From positions 38,868 to 102,867 of the forward strand of contig CAJWHM010000002.1 in the NCBI GenBank assembly GCA_913041125.1: 64,000 bases of DNA. The letters run 5' to 3'. Numbering within the stretch: position 1 is the stretch's first letter; each line of letters starts with the position of its first letter. Of the stretch, positions 46,440 through 54,469 are shown piece by piece. A program made the translations under genes and the position numbers. The DNA comes from an uncultured Bacteroidota bacterium. GTDB taxonomy: Bacteria; Bacteroidota; Bacteroidia; Flavobacteriales; Flavobacteriaceae. Under the pieces are notes generated by a model. That model worked only from the letters and a program-made list of their open reading frames with translations. It searched no databases and was not told the origin of the DNA.

Positions 46440-47908
46440 TTTAATTTGCCTTCCTTAAAATCAAAATAACTTATTGTTGAAAACCCAATAAAGAGAAAAA
46501 TATAAAAAAATAAAAAACTAAAATCAGCTTTAGGAAAAATTAATAAAGAGGCGATTATTGCAAACAGAAAATATATTGCAGTAACCAATTCAATTATTGA
46601 ATAAATTGAAATTTTATTTTTGGCATATTTGTTTTTTCTTATGCTTGTATTATTAAATTTTGGAGTTCGAATAAATGGACTTTTTTTGCCAAAATATCCT
46701 TCTAAAACAGCAATTGAATTGTGTATTGAAAATCCCATTACCAAGCTATAAAAAGTAATAAAGCGTTTAAAATAAAATAAAAAAGAAAAAGCCCCACCTC
46801 CATAAAAATACTTATGAACATGCCAATAACAGCAGAAAAAAATTAAAGTACTTATGATGAACAAACCACTTATATTAAATAAAAAAGATAGTTCAGGATA
46901 TACATTTTTAATAAAAAGTAATGGAACACTTAGTACAGAAATAATTAATACATTTAAAAACATACTGCTATTAAGTAAATGAAACAGAGCATTTATTTTT
47001 GTATATAAATTCAAATTTTTAGAAATAATTACTTTTTGGATTATTTTCCTAAAATTTTCAGCTCCTCCTTTATTCCATCTAAATTGTTGAGAGCGTATTG
47101 CACTCATGCTAATTGGCAGTTCAGCCATAGTTTCAATTTCATCCAAATATTTAAATTTCCAATTTTTAAGTTGTGCACGGTAGCTTAGATCTAGGTCTTC
47201 AGTTAAGGTGTCATGTTCCCAGTTTCCAGCATCAATTATACAGGTTTTTCTCCAAATCCCTGCTGTGCCGTTAAAATTTATAAAATGATTTTGACTATTT
47301 CTTCCTATTTGCTCTAAAATAAAATGAGAGTCTAAAGCAAAAGCTTGAACTTTAGTTAAAACAGAATAGTTCCTATTTAAATGTCCCCATCTTGTTTGAA
47401 CAACACCAATTTTTGAGTCTTCAAAATAAGGAATTGTATTTAACAACCAATTTGATTGGGGCATAAAATCAGCATCAAAAATAACTATAAATTCTCCAGT
47501 TGCTGTTTCAAGTCCTTTTTTCAAAGCACCCGCTTTAAAACCTACTCTTTTTTTTCTGGTTATTAGTTCAATAGGGATATCTTTCTTTTGATATTTACTA
47601 ACTAAATTTTTAGTAAGAATTAATGATTCGTCAATAGAATCATCTAATACTTGAATTTGAATTTTATTTTTAGGGTATTCTAATGCTGTAATACATTTTA
47701 ATAGTCTTTCAACCACATAATATTCATTATAAAGTGGAAGCTGTATTGTCACCTTTGGTAGTTGAGTTGGAAGTAAAGGTTTCTTTTTTTTTTCTTTTTT
47801 ATGTTTCAAAAGATATCTCAACATATTTAGCTGAGTTAAACTATATATGAAAATCATAAGCAAACTGCTAATGTATATTGCAAAAGTAATGTATGATAAA
47901 ACGAGCAT
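46436..47908 (-). CDS. Cellulose synthase-like family 2 glycosyltransferase
   Basis: A GT2 membrane enzyme of about 490 residues. The start ATG 47908 lies 13 bases after the preceding GT2 stop. An upstream TTG at 47953 would overlap that gene and add residues unlike relatives. An N-terminal helix precedes the GT-A domain with VTIQLPLYNEYYVVERLLK, VLDDSIDESLI, IFDADFMPQ (the DxD), TGNTRWGH-type region (VVQTRWGHLNRNYS), TEDLDLSYRAQ and QQFRWNKGG (the Q/RxxRW). Several C-terminal helices follow. It polymerises or transfers a hexose at the membrane; the product is unknown. Confidence 0.88.
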   Translation of the reverse strand: MLVLSYITFAIYISSLLMIFIYSLTQLNMLRYLLKHKKEKKKKPLLPTQLPKVTIQLPLYNEYYVVERLLKCITALEYPKNKIQIQVLDDSIDESLILTKNLVSKYQKKDIPIELITRKKRVGFKAGALKKGLETATGEFIVIFDADFMPQSNWLLNTIPYFEDSKIGVVQTRWGHLNRNYSVLTKVQAFALDSHFILEQIGRNSQNHFINFNGTAGIWRKTCIIDAGNWEHDTLTEDLDLSYRAQLKNWKFKYLDEIETMAELPISMSAIRSQQFRWNKGGAENFRKIIQKVIISKNLNLYTKINALFHLLNSSMFLNVLIISVLSVPLLFIKNVYPELSFLFNISGLFIISTLIFFCCYWHVHKYFYGGGAFSFLFYFKRFITFYSLVMGFSIHNSIAVLEGYFGKKSPFIRTPKFNNTSIRKNKYAKNKISIYSIIELVTAIYFLFAIIASLLIFPKADFSFLFFYIFLFIGFSTISYFDFKEGKLK

Positions 47909-47921
47909 TTTGAAACTTAAT

Positions 47922-48611
47922 TTATTTCCACTTTGAGAAATAAAATTTTCCAATCCAAGTTAGTATTTTATATCCAGCCATCAATGTCCCCTTAACTGTT
48001 CCTGATACTTTTGATATCCCAATTCTTCTTCTATATCTTACTGGAACCTCAACATAAGCTAATTTTCTTCTTAAAATTTTTAACTGCATTTCAATTGTCC
48101 AGCCATATGTTTTATCTTTCATTCCAAGAGAGTTTAGAGTGTCCCAACGTATAGCTCGAAATGGACCTAAATCAGTAAAATTACCTTTATAAAGTAAGCG
48201 CATTAAAAAGCAAGCTAGAGCATTTCCAAAAACTTGTTGAATAGTAATAGCTCCTTTCTCTCTCAAATTTTTTGATCTTGTCCCAATACAAAAAACTACT
48301 TTTTCTTCTATAATTGGATTCACAATTTTATTTAAATCTTCAGGATAATCTGAGTAGTCACCATCTAAAAAAACAACTATATCGGGAGGGTTATTTTTTA
48401 AATATTTAATTCCTTTCAGACACGCATAGCCATAACCTTTTTGGTTTTCATGTAAAACAATTGCATTTTTTGATTTAGCTACTATTGATGTATCATCATT
48501 TGAGCAATTATCTACAACAATTATCTCTTTGACAATTCTTGGGATAGAATCAATTACCAAACCAATAGACTTTTCTTCATTATGAGCCGGTATAACTACA
48601 GCAATTTTGAT
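47922..48611 (-). CDS. DPM1-like GT2 glycosyltransferase with apparent ATC start
   Basis: A GT2 enzyme of about 229 residues. Read from 48611 the frame gives (I)KIAVVIPAHNEEKSIGLVI, the invariant first strand of the family, followed by IIVVDNCSNDDT, the metal motif DGD in VFLDGDYSDYP, and LGPFRAIRW. No ATG, GTG or TTG exists in frame between the upstream stop and 48560. A start at TTG 48560 would delete the nucleotide-binding strand. The simplest start is ATC 48611-48609, where ATG is normal. It follows the Cys-Cys membrane protein and precedes the cellulose-synthase-like gene. Confidence 0.75.
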   Translation of the reverse strand: MKIAVVIPAHNEEKSIGLVIDSIPRIVKEIIVVDNCSNDDTSIVAKSKNAIVLHENQKGYGYACLKGIKYLKNNPPDIVVFLDGDYSDYPEDLNKIVNPIIEEKVVFCIGTRSKNLREKGAITIQQVFGNALACFLMRLLYKGNFTDLGPFRAIRWDTLNSLGMKDKTYGWTIEMQLKILRRKLAYVEVPVRYRRRIGISKVSGTVKGTLMAGYKILTWIGKFYFSKWK

Positions 48612-48621
48612 ACCAATATTT

Positions 48622-49035
48622 TTAATTTATATTTAATTCTAATTGCTGTTGAGGAACAATATATTTATCAAAATACCAACTGGATAATGATTCAAACGCT
48701 AAAAAAAATGAAACCCCAAAAGTGGTAAGAAGTAGAATCAATAAAATCAAATTAAGTTTTTTTCTTTGTGGATTTATTGAACATTGATTTTGCTTTTTCC
48801 TAAAAATTAGTGTAGCATAAACACCTAATCCAACCGCAATGATTCTCAGAATAATAGAGCCAATTCCAAGACTACCATCCTCTTTATAAAAAAAATCTGC
48901 AAAAGAAATCGCAACTACACCTCCCATCAATCCAAACATAAATAAAACTGCTGGGGCAACACAACAAAGCATTCCAGTTAAAGCAGATAGTAATCCATAC
49001 TTAATCGACCACTTAAAAGCATTTGGATTTTTCAT
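48622..49035 (-). CDS. MerT/MerC-like Cys-Cys inner-membrane protein
   Basis: A 137-residue protein with three or four membrane helices. The first helix contains LTGMLCCVAPAVLFMFGLMGG, with an adjacent Cys pair followed by a Pro, as in the metal-binding first helix of mercury-transport MerT/MerC proteins (cited as GMLCCVAPAVLF and MFGLMGG). A third Cys is in the KKQNQCSINPQRKK cytoplasmic loop. No MerP, MerA or MerR gene is present, so heavy-metal or metalloid transport is only a hint. It lies between DUF547 and a GT2 gene in a single operon. Confidence 0.6.
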   Translation of the reverse strand: MKNPNAFKWSIKYGLLSALTGMLCCVAPAVLFMFGLMGGVVAISFADFFYKEDGSLGIGSIILRIIAVGLGVYATLIFRKKQNQCSINPQRKKLNLILLILLLTTFGVSFFLAFESLSSWYFDKYIVPQQQLELNIN

Positions 49036-49056
49036 AATTTATTTCAAAAATATTTA

Positions 49057-49791
49057 TTATTCATTTAATTCCCAATTGTATGGTAAATAATTGAGTTTTG
49101 ATCTTTGAATATTAATTTTAGAATATCTGGAAATAAAATCAAGCATCATTTTTTTTGATCCAAAATCACTTCCGTACCATAAAAATATTTTTGAAATAGC
49201 CGATTTATTTTCATCTAATTCATTTTTTGAATTATCATTCAAAAATGAAATAGTTACTTCATTTAATTGATTGTTTAGTTTTTTTTCGGTGTAGGCCTCG
49301 TTTAATAATTTAGGACAAGACTTAGAAGCACAATTAATTGCGAAATGAATACGAGGCTCATTCAATTTTCTTAAAATTTTGTGTTCAATATCATCTAAAC
49401 TATAGTTGACTCCTCTAGATTTAAAACATTTCGTTTTCCAAGGTGAGTTAATTTCCTTAATGCTATTTAAAGGATAATTTGCTAGGATTAATTTTACTGT
49501 CAATGCATTGTATGCGTTTATCCAAAAAGATATTTTGTGAGATTTTGAAGATTTATCTTCCGGAGGAAATTTTGATAAAAGATTAATATAAGCATCTAAA
49601 TTACTTTTATTTTTATTCCATAACTTATAGTTAACATTTCCATTATTTGAAACATATTTTTTTAAATCATTATTCCAACGATGATGAATATTTTTTTGAC
49701 TAAATGACATAAAAAATGTCAATAAAAAAATAAAGTGGAGGAAATTTCTTGCGAAATAATTCAAATTGTAATGTTTAGTTAAAATATTCAA
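49057..49791 (-). CDS. DUF547 domain protein
   Basis: A 244-residue exported protein, with a hydrophobic segment at about 12-30 (FLHFIFLLTFFMSFS). The DUF547 domain includes ISFWINAYNALTVKLIL, the PWKTKCFKSRGVNYSLDDIEH region (given as PWKTKCFK and GVNYSLDDIEHKIL), and IHFAINCASKSCPKL with conserved Cys residues. DUF547 proteins are papain-like-fold relatives of unclear function and are frequently found with arsenosugar-associated genes in Bacteroidota. The stop of the DUF2064 gene overlaps its start by 4 bases. Confidence 0.88.
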   Translation of the reverse strand: MNILTKHYNLNYFARNFLHFIFLLTFFMSFSQKNIHHRWNNDLKKYVSNNGNVNYKLWNKNKSNLDAYINLLSKFPPEDKSSKSHKISFWINAYNALTVKLILANYPLNSIKEINSPWKTKCFKSRGVNYSLDDIEHKILRKLNEPRIHFAINCASKSCPKLLNEAYTEKKLNNQLNEVTISFLNDNSKNELDENKSAISKIFLWYGSDFGSKKMMLDFISRYSKINIQRSKLNYLPYNWELNE

Positions 49792-50402
49792 AACATGAAT
49801 TTTTTATTATACTTTTTCAAAAGTGATAAGTTAGACTTAACATCTGAAAAGCTATCTATATCTTTTGCAATTTCTAAAAAACTTATTTTTCTATCTTTTA
49901 TTTTTAAAATTGTTTTTTCCAAAACATTATTTGTACTCCATGGAATATTTTTAAAAATATTTTCATCAAGATTTTTCATTCCAATTAAGAAGTAACCGCC
50001 ATCATAGGAAGGCCCAATTACTAAATCACATTTATCCAATAATTTAAATGAATCAGTAATTATTTTTTCATTTAAAGTCCATAGATCTGTTCCTATTAAA
50101 ACTATTTTTTTATATTTTTTTTTGAATGCCCATTGAAATGCATTTGCCATTTTTTCCCCTAAATTTTCACCTAGTTGCAATTTAGATTTTACAGAATGCT
50201 TAAATAAGTTTTCCAATTTTTCATTATTTCTATTTTTAAATAAAACAGTCATTATTTTAGTTTTTTTGGTCACATTTGAAGTATGAGAAAGTAATTGTTC
50301 ATAAATCCATTTTGACCTATCCATTCCTATATTTTTACCAATACGAGTTTTAACTTCTCCCAATATTGGAGCTTTAGCCAGAACGATTATAATAGAGCTC
50401 AT
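49788..50402 (-). CDS. TIGR04282/DUF2064 glycosyltransferase (arsenosugar-associated family)
   Basis: A GT-A-like protein of about 204 residues. It matches the family annotated as arsenosugar-biosynthesis glycosyltransferase TIGR04282 (DUF2064): IVLAKAPILGEVKTRIG near the start, LGEKMANAFQWAFKK, KIVLIGTDLWTL in place of the usual GxDxP, and GPSYDGGYFLIGM with IPWSTNNVLEKT. The start is ATG 50402, four codons after a TTG. The defining arsenic genes (ArsM, ArsS) are absent, so the arsenosugar link is only by family name. It heads the six-gene cluster. Confidence 0.85.
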   Translation of the reverse strand: MSSIIIVLAKAPILGEVKTRIGKNIGMDRSKWIYEQLLSHTSNVTKKTKIMTVLFKNRNNEKLENLFKHSVKSKLQLGENLGEKMANAFQWAFKKKYKKIVLIGTDLWTLNEKIITDSFKLLDKCDLVIGPSYDGGYFLIGMKNLDENIFKNIPWSTNNVLEKTILKIKDRKISFLEIAKDIDSFSDVKSNLSLLKKYNKKFMF

Positions 50403-50453
50403 GAAGTAAAACAAAAAAAATATTTTGATTATTAAAATTATATAATTATTAAT

Positions 50454-51152
50454 TTGTATAAATTAATTTTAAATCAAATAATTTTTTTGTTTTATCATCT
50501 ACATCCATATAAACCCTACATTAAAGTAAATACAACCAGTATAATAGTTGGTACTTTACCACCACCTCGTTTTTCAACAAGAGAATTAAATTACAATGAT
50601 GTTGATTTTTCTTATGGTAGTAGTAGCGGATTGCTTTGGAAGGTGCTAGATAGTATTTTTGATCTAAAATTAGATTATAAAAACACTAGATTAGCGGTTA
50701 AGCAAAGAAAAAATTTTTTAGATAAAAATAAAATAGGAATATGCGATATTGTATATTCAGCTTTTAGAGAAAAAATTGATGCTTCTGATTTAGGAATGCA
50801 AAATGTTAAACTAAGAAATATTTTATCAATTTTAAAAAGCAATTTAAAAATAAATACTTTGATTTTTACTGGAGGTAATTCTACGAATGGACCTGAGTAT
50901 TTTTTTCGAAAATTATTAAAAAAAGAAGGAATTTTTTTTAAACAGATTGAAGAAAATTCACCTAGAAAACACCAATTTCATTATTATGGGAGAACATTTT
51001 TCACTTATTCTTTAGTGGCTCCTTCGGGCGCAGCTAATAGATCTATAGGAAGTACAAATTTATATAAGAATAAAAAGAAATTAGATCCAAATTATACAAC
51101 TTTTGACTTTAGGGTTGAACAATACAAAGAAGTGTTTTTACCTAATAGATGA
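50454..51152 (+). CDS. Uracil-DNA glycosylase superfamily protein, HDG-like
   Basis: A 232-residue protein resembling UDG family 6 (hypoxanthine-DNA glycosylases). It has IIVGTLPPPRFS where the family has a GSMPG motif 1, then SYGSSSGLLWKVL, GICDIVYSAFREK like the family's G-(I/L)-WDV-SC segment, and a C-terminal LVAPSGAANRS like motif 2. It would excise deaminated bases. The start is TTG 50454 because no ATG covers the first helix. Its 3' end overlaps the convergent trpA by 15 bases. Confidence 0.68.
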   Translation: MYKLILNQIIFLFYHLHPYKPYIKVNTTSIIVGTLPPPRFSTRELNYNDVDFSYGSSSGLLWKVLDSIFDLKLDYKNTRLAVKQRKNFLDKNKIGICDIVYSAFREKIDASDLGMQNVKLRNILSILKSNLKINTLIFTGGNSTNGPEYFFRKLLKKEGIFFKQIEENSPRKHQFHYYGRTFFTYSLVAPSGAANRSIGSTNLYKNKKKLDPNYTTFDFRVEQYKEVFLPNR

Positions 51153-51899
51153 AACAAATGAGCTAATTTTATTGACCCCTTTTTTTTCTAAAAATTTTAT
51201 AAATGCTGAACCAATTATAGCCCCATCAGAATATCTAATTGCAGTATTAAAAGTTTCAGAATTGCTTATCCCAAAACCAATGATTTTAGGTGTCTTTAAT
51301 TTCATGTCATCAACCCTTTTAAAATATTCGATTTGATTCTTTTGAAATGTATTTTTGGCCCCTGTAACACTTGAGCTGCTGACCATATATATAAAACCAT
51401 TTGAGACTTTATCAATATAACGAATACGTTCATTTGAAGTTTGAGGAGTTATTAAAAACATATTGTATAGTCCATAGTTGTCGAAAAGACTTTTATAATC
51501 TTCATGATATACTTCGACAGGTAAATCAGGAATAATTATTCCGTCAATTCCAATTTCATTACAGCGATGACAAAATTTTTTAATTCCAAATTGAATCATT
51601 GGATTAAAATAACCCATTATGATCAGGGGAATATCAATTTGATCTCTGATGTTTTCAAGTTGAGTAAAAAGTTTTTCGGTGGTCATTCCATTGTTTAAAG
51701 CTTTCGTTGAACTTTTTTGAATAGTAGGACCGTCAGCTAATGGATCAGAAAAAGGAAGACCAATTTCAATCATATCAACACCAGAAGCTTGGAGATTTTT
51801 TATTATAGTGACTGTATCTTCAAGTTGAGGATGGCCTGCTGAAAAATATATAGATAACAGGTTTTTTTTCTCTTTGAATTTATTATCTATTCGGTTCAT
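51138..51899 (-). CDS. trpA: Tryptophan synthase alpha subunit
   Basis: A 253-residue TIM barrel that cleaves indole-3-glycerol phosphate to indole. The catalytic Glu lies in DMIEIGLPFSDPLADGP and the Asp in IDGIIIPDLPVE. SGAKNTFQ is the phosphate-binding area (here SVTGAKNTFQ), with GFGISNSE after it. The start adjoins the trpB stop with a 1-base overlap. It is the last gene of trpEGDCFBA. Confidence 0.96.
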   Translation of the reverse strand: MNRIDNKFKEKKNLLSIYFSAGHPQLEDTVTIIKNLQASGVDMIEIGLPFSDPLADGPTIQKSSTKALNNGMTTEKLFTQLENIRDQIDIPLIIMGYFNPMIQFGIKKFCHRCNEIGIDGIIIPDLPVEVYHEDYKSLFDNYGLYNMFLITPQTSNERIRYIDKVSNGFIYMVSSSSVTGAKNTFQKNQIEYFKRVDDMKLKTPKIIGFGISNSETFNTAIRYSDGAIIGSAFIKFLEKKGVNKISSFVSSIR

Positions 51900-53083
51900 T
51901 ATAATTTGAAATAGTCAATATATGTTGATAAATCTTTATCCCCTCGACCAGAGCAATTAAAAACGATTACGTCACTTGGTTTAAATTTTTTTAAATCTAA
52001 AATTGCAAAAGCATGAGCTGTTTCGATTGCAGGTATAATGCCCTCAAGTTGAGAAAGAGTTAAACCCCAGTCCATTGCTTCCTGATCAGAAATTGAGATA
52101 AATTCCGCACGCCCAGAGCGAAATAAATGGGCATGCATCGGACCTACTCCAGGATAGTCAAGACCTGCTGAGATTGAATATGGTTCCGTTATTTGTCCAT
52201 CTGAAGTTTGCATTAAAAGAGTCTTGCTCCCATGAATAATTCCTTCTTTTCCAAGTGCAGAAGTTGCAGCACTTTCACCAGAATCGATTCCCTTTCCTGC
52301 CGCTTCAACAGCAATAATTTTTACACGTTCATCATTAAGATAGTGATAATATAGACCTGCTGCATTACTTCCACCTCCAACACATGCAATTAAAAAATCA
52401 GGATAATCTCTTTTTTCATATTTATTTAATTGCCACTTAGTTTCATCACTTATAATCGATTGAAAACGAGCAACCATATCAGGATAAGGGTGAGGCCCAA
52501 CAACAGAACCAATTATATAGTGAGTATCTTCAGGATTATTTATCCAATCTCGAATAGCCTCATTTGTAGCATCTTTTAATGTTTTACTTCCTGATTCAGC
52601 AGATCGTACTTCAGCTCCTAACATCTTCATTCTTGCTACATTGGGGGCCTGACGTTTTATATCCAATTGCCCCATATATACAACACATTTAATTCCCATC
52701 AAAGCACAGACAGTTGCAGTAGCAACTCCATGCTGTCCTGCTCCTGTTTCTGCTATAATACGACTTTTACCCAGACGTTTTGCTAAAAGAATTTGACCTA
52801 TAGTATTATTGACTTTGTGAGCGCCTGTATGGCAAAGATCTTCCCTTTTTAAATAAATTCTGCAATTATATCTATTTGATAATCGTTTCGCATAATATAA
52901 AGGAGTAGGCCTTCCAACATATTCTTTTAATAAACTATCAAACTCTTTTTTAAAACCAGGTTCATTTGAAATCTTTATGTAGTTTTTTTTCAACTCTGAG
53001 ATATTTGGGTATAACATCTCTGGGATAAAAGCCCCTCCAAAATCACCATAATAACCTCTTTCATCAACGTTATAATTCATCAA
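51899..53083 (-). CDS. trpB: Tryptophan synthase beta subunit
   Basis: The PLP enzyme that joins indole to serine. 394 residues. The PLP lysine is in HTGAHKVNNTIGQ, the substrate loop is AETGAGQHGVATA, the phosphate loop is CVGGGSNAAGLYYHY, and SAGLDYPGVGPMHA and FNCSGRGDKD are present. The start is the first of two consecutive Met codons (53083 or 53080). It overlaps trpF by 14 bases. Confidence 0.97.
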   Translation of the reverse strand: MMNYNVDERGYYGDFGGAFIPEMLYPNISELKKNYIKISNEPGFKKEFDSLLKEYVGRPTPLYYAKRLSNRYNCRIYLKREDLCHTGAHKVNNTIGQILLAKRLGKSRIIAETGAGQHGVATATVCALMGIKCVVYMGQLDIKRQAPNVARMKMLGAEVRSAESGSKTLKDATNEAIRDWINNPEDTHYIIGSVVGPHPYPDMVARFQSIISDETKWQLNKYEKRDYPDFLIACVGGGSNAAGLYYHYLNDERVKIIAVEAAGKGIDSGESAATSALGKEGIIHGSKTLLMQTSDGQITEPYSISAGLDYPGVGPMHAHLFRSGRAEFISISDQEAMDWGLTLSQLEGIIPAIETAHAFAILDLKKFKPSDVIVFNCSGRGDKDLSTYIDYFKL

Positions 53084-53687
53084 TTTCCTTTTTAAATTTT
53101 TTCAATAATTCAATATTTTTATTACCCGGAGCAGTTTCAAATTTACTATTTACATCAATAGCATGTATAGGTAATTTTGTTTTCACTAGTTTTTTAATTT
53201 CATTTAGATTGTCAACTCCAATACCACCGCTTAAAAAAAAAGGTTTTTGTGAAGGATATTCGTTCAATATTTTCCAATCAAAGTTGAAACCATTTCCTCC
53301 TGGTAACTTTCCTTTAGTATCAAAAAGGTAATAATCACATGAATTTTCATAATCTTCAAGAGTATTAAAATCAAATGTATTTTTTAAAGAGAAAGATTTA
53401 ATAACTTTCAATCCATAATCTTTGATCACTTTACAATACGAACAAGATTCCTGTCCATGAAGTTGAACTGCGTCTAATTGATGGTCTTTAATTTTAGTAA
53501 GTATATAATCAAAAGTAGCATCAACAAAAACACCCGTTTTAATAATTTTTTTGTCAAGGGGAGGAGTTTTTTTATTTACAAAACGACTTGATTCAGACCA
53601 AAAGATAAAACCTATATAATTGGGATCTAGTTCAGATAAAGCTGAAATATTTTCTAGTTCACGCATACCACATACTTTCAACCTCAT
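53070..53687 (-). CDS. trpF: Phosphoribosylanthranilate isomerase
   Basis: A 205-residue barrel converting phosphoribosyl-anthranilate to CdRP. The N-terminal LKVCGMRELENI carries the catalytic Cys, VQLHGQESCSYC has the conserved LHG, and the Asp is in LFDTKGKLPGGNGFNFDW. The C-terminal FLSGGIGVDNL and IDVNSKFETAPGNKN finish the phosphate site. It overlaps trpC and trpB, by 4 and 14 bases respectively. Confidence 0.96.
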   Translation of the reverse strand: MRLKVCGMRELENISALSELDPNYIGFIFWSESSRFVNKKTPPLDKKIIKTGVFVDATFDYILTKIKDHQLDAVQLHGQESCSYCKVIKDYGLKVIKSFSLKNTFDFNTLEDYENSCDYYLFDTKGKLPGGNGFNFDWKILNEYPSQKPFFLSGGIGVDNLNEIKKLVKTKLPIHAIDVNSKFETAPGNKNIELLKKFKKEIDEL

Positions 53688-54469
53688 CTTTTAATTTTTT
53701 TTATAAATTCCGATGCTGATAGGCCTGGGTTTTCAGTTATCATAAAATTTTCTCCAATCAAAAAACCTTTATATCCATGACTCATTAATTCTTTTATTGA
53801 TGCTACTTCATTTATCCCGCTCTCAGATACTTTTACAAATTCATCAGGAATTTTACTAGCTAATTTTCTACTATTATCGAGGGAAACCTCAAAATTTTTT
53901 AAGTTTCTATTATTGACTCCTATCATGTCAATAGAGGGCATTATGGACATTTCTAATTCTTCTTGATTATGCACCTCTAGTAAAATTTCTAAATCAAGTT
54001 TTTTAGCCAAATAAGATAAGTCTTTAATTTGTTTATAATTTAAAACAGATGCGATTAACAATATTACGTCAGCACCATGGGCTTTGGCTTCAATAATTTG
54101 GTATTCATCAATAATAAATTCTTTTCTTAATAAAGGTAATTTAGTTACTGAACGTGCGAGGTTTATATCATCCAAAGATCCTCCAAAGTATTTCCCATCA
54201 GTTAGAATTGACATTCCGCAAACCCCTGCCTTTTCATACCCTTCTGATACTTCAATCACAGAAAGTGAATTATTGATGTATTTTTTTGAGGGAGAACGTC
54301 TTTTAAATTCAGCTATTATTCCTGATTTACTATTTCTAAGATTATCTGATAAAGATTTGGTAGCCCTATCAAAAAGGGGAGAAGCTTCCCAATATGAAGC
54401 AGGAAAAATATTTTTTCTTTTTGACACTTCAATTTTTTTATCTTTTATTATTTGATCTAGAATACTCAT
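53684..54469 (-). CDS. trpC: Indole-3-glycerol phosphate synthase
   Basis: A 261-residue barrel closing the indole ring. It shows IAEFKRRSPSKKYI with the catalytic Lys, YEKAGVCGMSILTDGKYFGGS, LLRKEFIIDEYQI, LLEVHNQEELE and IGVNNRNLKNFEVSL, ending with VSESGINEV and FLIGENFM. It is not fused to trpF, unlike in enterobacteria, but overlaps it by 4 bases. Start ATG 54469 overlaps the trpD stop. Confidence 0.96.
   Translation of the reverse strand: MSILDQIIKDKKIEVSKRKNIFPASYWEASPLFDRATKSLSDNLRNSKSGIIAEFKRRSPSKKYINNSLSVIEVSEGYEKAGVCGMSILTDGKYFGGSLDDINLARSVTKLPLLRKEFIIDEYQIIEAKAHGADVILLIASVLNYKQIKDLSYLAKKLDLEILLEVHNQEELEMSIMPSIDMIGVNNRNLKNFEVSLDNSRKLASKIPDEFVKVSESGINEVASIKELMSHGYKGFLIGENFMITENPGLSASEFIKKIKR

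Noticed and set aside
47909..47953. Extended TTG start for the cellulose-synthase-like gene
   Set aside because: It would overlap the preceding GT2 by 32 bases and adds residues unlike relatives. ATG 47908 starts right before the first membrane helix.
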